In this document: positions 1-6,613 of the stretch, piece by piece | Layout of the letters: the number at the start of each line of letters is the position of its first letter | Numbering within the stretch: position 1 is the stretch's first letter | Origin: Desulfobacterales bacterium | GTDB lineage: Bacteria; Desulfobacterota; Desulfobacteria; Desulfobacterales; Desulfosalsimonadaceae | Direction of reading: 5' to 3' | DNA: 9,475 bases | Assembly (NCBI GenBank): GCA_007127175.1 | Contig: SKZX01000171.1 | Coordinates: 1 to 9,475, forward strand | Translations under genes and position numbers: made by a program | The notes under the pieces: model-generated | Database searches by the model: none | Told to the model about the DNA's origin: nothing | Seen by the model: only the letters and a program-made list of their open reading frames with translations

Positions 1-565
1 CGATAAATACCAGTTGGCGGTCCGGCCCGTACATTTTCCGGAGCACCCTTGCTTCGGCAAGCATGGGGGAGACCACGGGGGCCAGCCGCGCAACCATGTC
101 CGGGTGAAAACATTCCACAAAGGCCACCAGGGCCGGGCAGGTGGTGGCAATAAACCGGCGTTCGGGGTGTTTTTCCATCAGCTTTCGGTAGCCTGCGGCC
201 ACCAGATCCGCACCGAAACCCACCTCATGGACGGACGCAAACCCAAGCGCCCGGACCATGCCCACAACCCGGCGATAGTCGGTTTCCCCAAAAGCCGCGG
301 GAAAACTGGGTGCAATCATGGCCGACACCGGCCGGCCGGATTCCAGCAGCGCGCGGACTTCATCCGTTGAGCCATATACTTTTTTTGCGCTCTGGCTGCA
401 GACCCGGAAACAGTTGCCGCACCCGATGCACCGGTCCACAAGGACTTCCGCCTGCCCCGATGAAATCCGGATGGCCTTGGCCGGGCACTCCCGCACACAG
501 GTATAACAGGCCCGGCATTTTTCCCGGATGGTTGTGATCAGGGGATATTGATGATGCACGCGCAT
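1..565 (-). CDS. [FeFe]-hydrogenase-like protein, putative sensory (HydS) type, N-terminal part, cut by left edge
   Basis: Reading down from an ATG at 565-563 gives 188 open codons running off the left edge, with a good GGAGAGG Shine-Dalgarno 7 nt upstream. Residues 17-27 (C17, C20, C23, C27-Pro) and 46-56 (C46, C49, C52, C56) form two [4Fe-4S] ferredoxin motifs. Residues about 80-188 match the start of the iron-only hydrogenase large-subunit domain: AP at 85-86, then TTCPALV at 141-147 in place of the H-cluster L1 motif TSCCPxW, then APVVSPM at 162-168. The Cys before Pro (C143), a cluster ligand in the family, is kept. The preceding proton-relay Cys is Thr and the Trp is Leu. Divergent L1 motifs of this kind are known in group C/D [FeFe] hydrogenases thought to sense H2 or redox state. 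The rest of the H domain and any PAS, kinase or phosphatase output domain lie outside the window. It follows the SSS gene by 15 nt, so it is probably in the same transcript. A non-catalytic ferredoxin-like electron carrier is the alternative. Confidence 0.82.
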   Translation of the reverse strand, partial: MRVHHQYPLITTIREKCRACYTCVRECPAKAIRISSGQAEVLVDRCIGCGNCFRVCSQSAKKVYGSTDEVRALLESGRPVSAMIAPSFPAAFGETDYRRVVGMVRALGFASVHEVGFGADLVAAGYRKLMEKHPERRFIATTCPALVAFVECFHPDMVARLAPVVSPMLAEARVLRKMYGPDRQLVFI

Positions 566-572
566 GGGGTGT

Positions 573-579
573 CCTCTCC
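573..579 (-). promoter_or_regulatory. Ribosome binding site for the sensory-type hydrogenase gene
   Basis: GGAGAGG is followed by a 7-nt spacer and the ATG at 565. It supports this start over the out-of-frame ATG at 581, which overlaps the symporter stop (TAATG) and would give only a 73-residue peptide lacking the ferredoxin motifs. Confidence 0.75.
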
Positions 580-580
580 A

Positions 581-2107
581 TTATTTAATACTATTAAAAA
601 CTGATGCGCTCCGGTTAAGGGCTGTCCAGGTCCAGCGCAGCTGCTTCGCTGACGGGCCGCCGCCAAAAAAATGCTTGTCCGCAAGGCTCGCACCGTAGCA
701 GAGGACCCAGGTGCCCATGAAATTGACCACCGCGTAATAGTGCAGGGCGATGTCCGTTACGCTGAAACTGACCCAGGCGCTCCAGGCCGCGCCAAGCATG
801 CCGCCCACAAGCATCCCCCTGCTTCCTGCTGTTTTGCTGAACATGCCCATGAGAAAAATCGCCAGCAGGGGGCTGCCGAACCCGTTGATGATTTTGTTGG
901 CGATTTCGAAAACAGTGCCGAGATTGCTGACGTTCATGGCGGCCACCGTGGCGATGGCGCCGAAAAGCAGGCTCAGCAAACGGTTGATGCCAATCGACCC
1001 GGAGGCGCCGCCTTTGCGGAACCGGCTGTAAAAGTCGGTGACAAAAGCGGTGCAGCAGGAATTGATGCCGGAATCGATGCTGGACATGGTTGCCGCCATC
1101 AGGCCCGTCACCACGAGGCCGACGGCGCCTGCGGGAAGGGAACGGATAAAAAGGGTAAACCAGGCCATGGGCTGGTCCGGGTGCACGGCCGGTGCGCCGC
1201 TGTGAACGGCGTGGGCATACATGGCAAAGCCCAGCATGGCCAATGAAAGCAGTGCCAGTATCGAAGCACCGTAGTTCAGGTGAAAGGCGACCTGGGCGGT
1301 CCGAAGGCTTCTGGCGGTGAAATAGCGCTGCACGACCACCTGGTCCACGCCGTAGCGCGACATGAAAGCCACAAAGGTCCCGATCCAGGCGCTCCAGAGG
1401 GTAATCCGGATGCGGGGGTCCGGTGAAAAAACAACCGGGTCAAAGGGGTAAAAGGGCTGCATCCGCCCGCCGGCAGCGCAGGTGCGGAGAATGCCGACAA
1501 GCCCGTCGGGCGCGGCTGCCGCAGCCAGGCCGATGATGACAAACAGGCCGCCCACCAGGACGACAAATTGAAAAACGTCCGTCCATATAACGGTCCTTAT
1601 GCCGCCGGCTGCCCTATACGTCGTGACCACCGCCCCCGCGACCAGGATGACAAGGTATTCATCAAGGCCCGTCAAAAGGGCCAGAATTTTTGCCGGCACG
1701 TACAATGCCGTGGCCATCCAGAAGATGCGCCAGAGGATGAAAAGACCGGACCCCAGAGTCCGCACCCGGGGGTCAAACCGTTTTTCGAGGTATTCATAGG
1801 CGCTGGAAAGGCCCTGCCGGTGATAAAAGGGCATGATGACCCGTATCACCGGAAAGGCCACGATGATAAAGACCGGCAGGCTCAGGGCCACATAGAGCCC
1901 GTGGCCGAAGACTTCCCCGGAAAAGGCGGCGTAGTTGATGCCGCTGAAGGCCGTCAGGGTGATCGACAGGCCGATGGGCAGCCAGTGCATGGACCGGCCG
2001 GCCAGAAAAAACTCCCTGTCCGTTCCCGGACGCCGGGAAACCGTCAGGCCGATGGCCACGATCACGGCCAGGTAGGCTACAATGATGATGATGTCTATGG
2101 GTTCCAT
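581..2107 (-). CDS. Sodium:solute symporter (SSS/SLC5 family), inner membrane
   Basis: 508 residues, a usual length for SSS permeases, with about 13 hydrophobic segments spread from residue 4 to 475. It should import a small solute with Na+ across the inner membrane. Family marks seen: FFLAGRSMHW at 33-42, GGIRTVIWTDVFQ at 168-180 (the classic GG-x3-WTD-x2-Q region), DQVVVQRYFTARS at 255-267, and MSSIDSGINS at 341-350, where the paired serines correspond to the Na2 sodium-site helix of the LeuT-fold SSS transporters. The overall look is closest to the monocarboxylate/sugar-like SSS members, but the substrate cannot be read from sequence. The start at 2107 lies 7 nt after the TonB receptor stop. 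The purine-rich GAGAGGG sits only 2 nt before the ATG, a tight but usable spacing, and no alternative start is needed. The position between an outer-membrane receptor and a hydrogenase-like sensor suggests regulated uptake of one shared substrate, which is an inference. Confidence 0.93.
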   Translation of the reverse strand: MEPIDIIIIVAYLAVIVAIGLTVSRRPGTDREFFLAGRSMHWLPIGLSITLTAFSGINYAAFSGEVFGHGLYVALSLPVFIIVAFPVIRVIMPFYHRQGLSSAYEYLEKRFDPRVRTLGSGLFILWRIFWMATALYVPAKILALLTGLDEYLVILVAGAVVTTYRAAGGIRTVIWTDVFQFVVLVGGLFVIIGLAAAAAPDGLVGILRTCAAGGRMQPFYPFDPVVFSPDPRIRITLWSAWIGTFVAFMSRYGVDQVVVQRYFTARSLRTAQVAFHLNYGASILALLSLAMLGFAMYAHAVHSGAPAVHPDQPMAWFTLFIRSLPAGAVGLVVTGLMAATMSSIDSGINSCCTAFVTDFYSRFRKGGASGSIGINRLLSLLFGAIATVAAMNVSNLGTVFEIANKIINGFGSPLLAIFLMGMFSKTAGSRGMLVGGMLGAAWSAWVSFSVTDIALHYYAVVNFMGTWVLCYGASLADKHFFGGGPSAKQLRWTWTALNRSASVFNSIK

Positions 2108-2114
2108 GTCCCTC

Positions 2115-4166
2115 TCAAAAAGCCGACATCCAGATCAGGGAAACATTGATGCCGGGTTCCTTGAGGATAAATCCCCTGGATGTGGAAAGATAGTTCCTGT
2201 AGCCGGCATTCAGAAGGTTGTCGACCCGCGTGATCAGCTCGTGGCGCGTCCGGCCGGAGCCGAACCGGCACCCGGCGGCAAGGTTGATGGTGACCCAGCC
2301 ATCCGGCGGGTCAACACCTTCGGGGGGCTTGTCCTGTTTAGCCGCCCATTCCAGTTCAAGGGTCGACCAGAAGCGCTGAAAGCCGTCCCGGCGGATGCCG
2401 GCCATCCCGTTGAGGGGCGGTATGAATGGCAGGTTCCGCTTGTTCAAGGTGTCTTTTCCCCGGGCATAGGCCATATTCCCGAAGAGCCGCCAGGTTGGGG
2501 CAAAGAACCAGCCAAAATCGGCTTCCACGCCGTAAATGCGGGCCTCGTCGATGTTTTCCATCTGGCGGATGCCGCCGGCCGGGCTTGGGTCGACAATCAG
2601 ATTTTCAAGGGTGTTGACAAAGGCGCTGAAGCCTGCGGAAAAATGGTTGCGCTGGTGGTGCAGGCCGGCTTCGACAAAAACGGAGCGCTCCGGGTCCAGG
2701 TCAGGATTCCCGTACAATTCATTGCCTTCGCCGAAATAAATGTATTTGAAACGGTCCAGCAGGTCTGGCGCGCGGTAGCTGGAAGCGGCGATGGCGGTCA
2801 TTGTCCATTGCCGGGAAAAAAACCATGTCAGTCCGCCGTGGGCGTTCCAGGAGACGTCGGTTTGCCGTTCGCCGGGACGGATCAGGGGCCCCGGCGGGTC
2901 GACAGACCGGTAAAGATCTTTGCTTTCGGCGGTGATGCGGTCCAGCCGAAGGCCGGCATTGGCCGTCCACCGGTCGCTGATCTGCCAGTCATCTTCGGCA
3001 AAAATGCCCGCTGAAAGCTGCCAGGAGTCGGCCAGTGGTTGATCCACCAACTTTCCGCCGTCTGTAAAGCGTCGGGTCCGGGCGCCTTCATAGTCCCACC
3101 GCCAGATGTCCATGCCGAGCAGCAAGTGATGGGTGCCTGCGTTCACGTGGTTCAACCAGGCGGCGCCGAGCGTGTCGTGGCGGGCTTCCGGCCTGACGGC
3201 CGCCAGGGGACCGCCGGTGAAATTGTCGATCCGGACATTCCGGTTGATTCTGTGAAAATAGGTGTTTACCCGGGTTGAAACAGGGTATTCGTCCCCCAGC
3301 TCGATGTCATGGCGCGCCTGCAGCAGGGTTCGGCGGATGTCCGGGTAGGTGACATCGCTGTGGGTGGGCAGGCTGGCAATGCCCGATCCGGGAATGCCCA
3401 CCTCGCCGGCTGCGTAGCGCTGCACCTGAACGAGGCTCCGGTTCTGGTCATTCCAGCGCCTGGACAGCTGTATTTTCCCCTGGAAATCGTCGAACTGGCT
3501 GTTGGGAACCCGGTCGCCGTCGCCATCGCGATAGCTGGTGCGCTTCCGGCGTGCGGCGGAGGCGTAGACCCATTGGTTCATGTCCGTGTGGGCGATGTTG
3601 CCATAAATCCCGAAGCCGGCCGGGTTGTTTGCAGCAGATGATGAGACCGCGCCCTGCCACTGGGGTGTTTCGCTGAATTCGGGCTTTCTCGTGATAATGT
3701 TGACAACCCCCCCGATGGCCCCGGAGCCGTAAAGGGCACTCAGGGGTCCCTTGAGCACCTCGATGCGCTCCACTTCCATGGGGTCGATCAAGCCGAACTG
3801 CGCATTGATGTCCGTCGCGGTATTGACCCGGCAACCGTCGATGAGGATGATCAGGCGGTTGCGGCCCAGTCCGCGGATATTGACATCGGCCCCCCACAGG
3901 GCATCGTTGGCCATGCTGACCCCGGGAATATGGGCCGCCATGTTTGCCAGGCCGACCGGCTGCCGGGTGAGGATTTCCCTTGAGCCGACCGTTCCGATGC
4001 CGCCGGGCGTTGCGGTTGCCATGCTTTCCCGGCCCCGGGCCGTAACCACAAAGGTTTCCAGGATATGCGGGTTCGCATCGGTTTCCACCGCTGAAGAAAA
4101 AACCTCCCCCGAAGCGGCAATACAGATGGCAAGCAGCACTATGATGGACAGTGGACGAATGGTCAT
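2115..4166 (-). CDS. TonB-dependent outer-membrane receptor, substrate unknown
   Basis: 683 residues, typical of TonB-dependent receptors. A signal peptide covers about residues 1-26 (hydrophobic IIVLLAICIAASG, likely cut near SSA). A TonB-box-like ETFVVTA follows at 37-43. The plug domain spans about 50-160, with NIRGLGRNRLIILIDG at 96-111 and the highly typical VERIEVLKGPLSALYGSGA at 132-150 leading to GGVVNIITR. The remainder reads as alternating beta strands of a 22-strand barrel and ends in a terminal Phe, as expected for BAM-dependent insertion. It imports a ligand, commonly a metal chelate, heme or corrinoid, using energy from TonB/ExbBD, none of which is in the window. A DGDGDRV stretch at 214-220 resembles an acidic Ca-type loop. 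The start overlaps the kinase stop by 4 nt (ATGA), with GAGGA about 9 nt upstream inside the kinase gene, so translation is probably coupled. The ligand is not determinable. Heme, cobalamin and copper-type receptors were all considered without decisive motifs. Confidence 0.95.
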   Translation of the reverse strand: MTIRPLSIIVLLAICIAASGEVFSSAVETDANPHILETFVVTARGRESMATATPGGIGTVGSREILTRQPVGLANMAAHIPGVSMANDALWGADVNIRGLGRNRLIILIDGCRVNTATDINAQFGLIDPMEVERIEVLKGPLSALYGSGAIGGVVNIITRKPEFSETPQWQGAVSSSAANNPAGFGIYGNIAHTDMNQWVYASAARRKRTSYRDGDGDRVPNSQFDDFQGKIQLSRRWNDQNRSLVQVQRYAAGEVGIPGSGIASLPTHSDVTYPDIRRTLLQARHDIELGDEYPVSTRVNTYFHRINRNVRIDNFTGGPLAAVRPEARHDTLGAAWLNHVNAGTHHLLLGMDIWRWDYEGARTRRFTDGGKLVDQPLADSWQLSAGIFAEDDWQISDRWTANAGLRLDRITAESKDLYRSVDPPGPLIRPGERQTDVSWNAHGGLTWFFSRQWTMTAIAASSYRAPDLLDRFKYIYFGEGNELYGNPDLDPERSVFVEAGLHHQRNHFSAGFSAFVNTLENLIVDPSPAGGIRQMENIDEARIYGVEADFGWFFAPTWRLFGNMAYARGKDTLNKRNLPFIPPLNGMAGIRRDGFQRFWSTLELEWAAKQDKPPEGVDPPDGWVTINLAAGCRFGSGRTRHELITRVDNLLNAGYRNYLSTSRGFILKEPGINVSLIWMSAF

Positions 4167-6055
4167 TTTTTCAGGTCCTCGCCTGCCGGCAGGCTGACCG
4201 TGAAGGTCGTTCCCCGGCCCTCCCTGCTGTCCACCGTAATCTGGCCGTGGTGCGTGTCCACGATGTCCTTTACAATGGCCAACCCCAGGCCCGTTCCCAG
4301 GTCTTCCTTTTCCCTGGCGTTGGCCGCCCGAAAGAATTCTGTAAAAAGACGGGGCATCTCGGCCTCGGGAATGCCGATCCCCGAATCTGACACCGTGATG
4401 GTGACCATGCGGGTTCCGGAAGCGCTGAAAGAAACGGTGACGCGCCCGCCTGCCGGGGTGTACTTGACGGCATTGGATGTGAGGTTTTCCAGCATCTGCT
4501 CGATCTGCTCGGCGTCTCCCATGATGACCGGGGTGTCATCGGCCACGGTTATGGCAAGGACAACGCCCCGTTCAGCGGCTTCATCATGAAACGTCCGCTC
4601 CAGGCGCCCGGCCAGCCACGATGCGTCAAGGGCTTTTTTTTCGGGTTTTTCCTGAACGGTCCGGCTGGTGGAAAGCGTCAGCAGTTCGTTGATCATGTCC
4701 AGCATTGTGCGGGTCCTCCGGTCCACGCGCCGCAGATATTCCGCCTGCCCTTCATTGAGCGCGCCCAAATGCTGATCGCGCAGCAATTCCAGCATGCTGA
4801 GCACGGCAGCCAGGGGGGCTCTGAGGTTGTGGGCCACACGGAGCATGAACCGGGAACGTTCAGCGGTGAATGTTTCAATGGCTTCATATGCCCGCGAGTT
4901 GTCGATGCCGATACCCACGAGGCCGGCGGCCAGGCGGAAAAATTCGATATCTGTTTCGGTAAAACGGTCGGCCAGGATGCAATAGGCCCCGAGAACGCCC
5001 ATCACCCGGTCTTCGACCGCGATGGGCACAAAAAGCACGGAGCGGATACGGGCAAAGGCCAAATCCTCTCCGAATTGAAACATTTCATGTTGGCCCAGGT
5101 CGCCGGTGACAAACGGCTCCCCATCCATGATGCGCTGGTTCAACGGGCTTTCGGCCACAGCGATGAGGCGCTTTTTGACAAATTCCGGCGGCAGGCCGTA
5201 GCAGCCCCGGTACGCCAGATGCTTCCCGTCTTCGCTCAGCAGCTTGACGGAAATAGCCTTGACATTCATGACCATTGCCACGTCATGGGTGGCGGTTTCC
5301 AGGACCCGGTCCAGCTGGCGGATGGCGCCGATGGCCTTGACCATGGAAAACAGGGCGTTGAAACGCTGGTTGTACGCCGCCAGCGAGTCCGACTTGACGG
5401 CCAGCTGCTGCACCCGCCGGAAAAACACGCGCATGACGGTGATGGACAGAAATGCCGTGATGGATACGGTGGCTGCGAAAAAAAACAGGTTCAACGCCAT
5501 GTCGGCAAAAGGGGTTGGAATACCCGGGCCGGGACCGGCGATGGCCGGGTGTTGGGCGATCCATTCCCGGTGCGCCCCGATCGTGATCAGGACGACGCCT
5601 GCCACGACGATGAACGTGACGGCCCATGCGGGCCACCGCGGCAGGAGGCTGGCTGAAAAAAGGACGGGAATGAGGCACAGGTAGAGCAGAGGGCTGTGGA
5701 TGCCCCCGGTAAAATGGATCAGCAGAAGGATCACACCGAAGTCGAGTCCCAGCTGCCAGTAAATGAAATGGTGCAGCCTTTCGGGGCGCTGCCACGCATC
5801 CGGGGTCATCTGCCGGGACCAGCCCCACAAGGCCGTGTTCCCGGCCAGCATTAACCCGGCGGCGGCAATCACCGCTGCCGGGTTAATGCGGTATCCGCAC
5901 AGAAAAGCCAATCCTGCGGCAATGACAATGGCGGGGGGGGCGCCCCACCTCAGCCGGATGAACCACAGGCTTCGCCCTTTTAGTTCGCCAGGAAAGAAAC
6001 GGGGGAAGGACCTGGCATTCGGATAGGGTTTCGTATGTGATGACGTTAACGGCAT
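4163..6055 (-). CDS. Membrane sensor histidine kinase: RegB-like multi-TM sensor, GAF, HisKA, HATPase_c
   Basis: 630 residues. The N-terminus carries about six TM helices between residues 36 and 211. Between the third and fourth lies FTGGIHSPL (115-123), resembling the GGxxNPF quinone-site motif of RegB/PrrB redox kinases. A GAF domain follows at about 245-390. The HisKA H-box is RVAHNLRAPL (406-415) with H409 as predicted phosphoacceptor; the residue after His is Asn rather than the usual Glu/Asp. The ATP-binding domain has an N-box (ENLTSNAVKY, 523-532, key N528), G1 (DSGIGIP, 557-563), an F-box (FTEFFRAA, 571-578) and G2 (GTGLGLAIVK, 587-596), so the catalytic domain looks intact. It should autophosphorylate at the membrane and phosphorylate a receiver, most simply the one encoded 77 nt upstream. 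The ATG at 6055 is the only plausible start: an in-frame stop lies upstream (TAA at 6094-6092) and the next Met is residue 71, inside the membrane domain. The Shine-Dalgarno is poor (GGGGGGGAACC, over 10 nt away), suggesting low expression. Redox or quinone sensing is inferred. Confidence 0.95.
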   Translation of the reverse strand: MPLTSSHTKPYPNARSFPRFFPGELKGRSLWFIRLRWGAPPAIVIAAGLAFLCGYRINPAAVIAAAGLMLAGNTALWGWSRQMTPDAWQRPERLHHFIYWQLGLDFGVILLLIHFTGGIHSPLLYLCLIPVLFSASLLPRWPAWAVTFIVVAGVVLITIGAHREWIAQHPAIAGPGPGIPTPFADMALNLFFFAATVSITAFLSITVMRVFFRRVQQLAVKSDSLAAYNQRFNALFSMVKAIGAIRQLDRVLETATHDVAMVMNVKAISVKLLSEDGKHLAYRGCYGLPPEFVKKRLIAVAESPLNQRIMDGEPFVTGDLGQHEMFQFGEDLAFARIRSVLFVPIAVEDRVMGVLGAYCILADRFTETDIEFFRLAAGLVGIGIDNSRAYEAIETFTAERSRFMLRVAHNLRAPLAAVLSMLELLRDQHLGALNEGQAEYLRRVDRRTRTMLDMINELLTLSTSRTVQEKPEKKALDASWLAGRLERTFHDEAAERGVVLAITVADDTPVIMGDAEQIEQMLENLTSNAVKYTPAGGRVTVSFSASGTRMVTITVSDSGIGIPEAEMPRLFTEFFRAANAREKEDLGTGLGLAIVKDIVDTHHGQITVDSREGRGTTFTVSLPAGEDLKK

Positions 6056-6132
6056 GATGCGCCAAGGTTCCCCCCCGTCTCTATGGTCTTTTTACGAATG
6101 CTTCAAGACTGTCGGCCGGTTTGGTTGTCTGC

Positions 6133-6537
6133 TCAGGCCGGCTTTAGAATGCCTTCCAGTTTTTTCAGCAGTCTTTCCGAATCGATGGGTTTTTCAAACA
6201 GCCACTTGGCCGGCCATTCTTCGCCCAAAATATGCTGAAACTGATCCGGGCCTTCCTCCCGGACCTTTTCCAGGAAACTCGTCAGTAAAATGATGGGCAG
6301 ATTTTCATATTCCTGGGAGTTTTTGAGCTCATAGGCCAGGTCGAACCCTTCGGTGTCGGTTGACATCATCACATCCAGAATCATCAAATCCGGCACCTGG
6401 TCTTTGAGCTCTTTGAGTGCCTCGGCCCCGTTCCTGGCAAGCCGCACCCCGTACCCGTTTTTCTCCAGGATAATCTTGAGGCTGTCACGGATGTCCATGT
6501 CATCATCCACCACAAGAATCTCGTTTCGTTTTGTCAT
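6133..6537 (-). CDS. Single-domain (CheY-like) response regulator
   Basis: 134 residues from the preferred start, consisting only of a receiver domain. Mg-binding acids D11-D13 follow beta1 (ILVVDDD); D55 in LMILDVMM is the predicted phosphoacceptor; T86 (ILLTS) and K116 (FEKP) complete the active site. No DNA-binding or enzymatic output domain exists, so signalling must pass through protein-protein contact or phosphotransfer. Two departures from CheY are visible. The loop after D55 lacks the usual MP proline (it reads MMSTDTEG), and the T86-to-K116 spacing is 30 residues rather than about 22, with an insert around GPDQFQHILGEEWPAKW. An upstream in-frame ATG at 6561 exists, but AAGGAG lies exactly 6 nt before the ATG at 6537, which starts the conserved fold at once, so I chose 6537. 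It sits between the hydrogenase and the kinase with 76- and 77-nt gaps and is likely the kinase partner. Confidence 0.93.
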   Translation of the reverse strand: MTKRNEILVVDDDMDIRDSLKIILEKNGYGVRLARNGAEALKELKDQVPDLMILDVMMSTDTEGFDLAYELKNSQEYENLPIILLTSFLEKVREEGPDQFQHILGEEWPAKWLFEKPIDSERLLKKLEGILKPA

Positions 6538-6543
6538 GGTTGT

Positions 6544-6549
6544 CTCCTT
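6544..6549 (-). promoter_or_regulatory. Ribosome binding site deciding the response-regulator start
   Basis: AAGGAG followed by ACAACC and ATG (6537) is an ideal spacing. It lies inside the longer reading from 6561 and argues that the extra eight residues MMTDKETT are not translated. The hydrogenase gene uses nearly the same arrangement. Confidence 0.8.
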
Positions 6550-6613
6550 GTCCGTCATCATCAGTTTAAAACACCGGTTGCATCCTGAACCGCGGATAGT
6601 AAATTCTCATGCA

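Noticed and set aside
360..581. Minus-strand 73-residue reading from the ATG at 581 overlapping the symporter stop (TAATG)
   Set aside because: The alternative frame from 565 has a better-spaced ribosome site, two complete ferredoxin motifs and stays open to the window edge. The 73-residue product has no recognisable domain.
2085..2100. ATG/ATC trinucleotide repeat at the symporter N-terminus
   Set aside because: It simply encodes the run of isoleucines in the first membrane helix and is too short to treat as a functional repeat.
2082..3014. Long plus-strand open frames opposite the receptor, kinase, hydrogenase and GltD-like genes (e.g. 2082-3014, 4586-5656, 7943-8938)
   Set aside because: They lie opposite genes with unmistakable family motifs, have Gly/His/Arg/Pro-rich composition expected from antisense of GC-rich codons, and show no domain of their own.
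6075..6105. Promoter-like TTGAAG with a TAGAGA element on the minus strand before the kinase gene
   Set aside because: The -10 match is poor and the spacing alone is not convincing. The closely packed genes make read-through equally likely.
6110..6145. CCGGCC repeats flanking the response-regulator stop codon as a terminator stem
   Set aside because: CCGGCC is nearly self-palindromic, so apparent pairing is trivial. No T run follows on the coding strand.
6570..6600. Possible hairpin between the hydrogenase and the response regulator (CGGTT / AACCG)
   Set aside because: Only five base pairs with an eight-base loop and no following T run, so too weak to call a terminator or attenuator.
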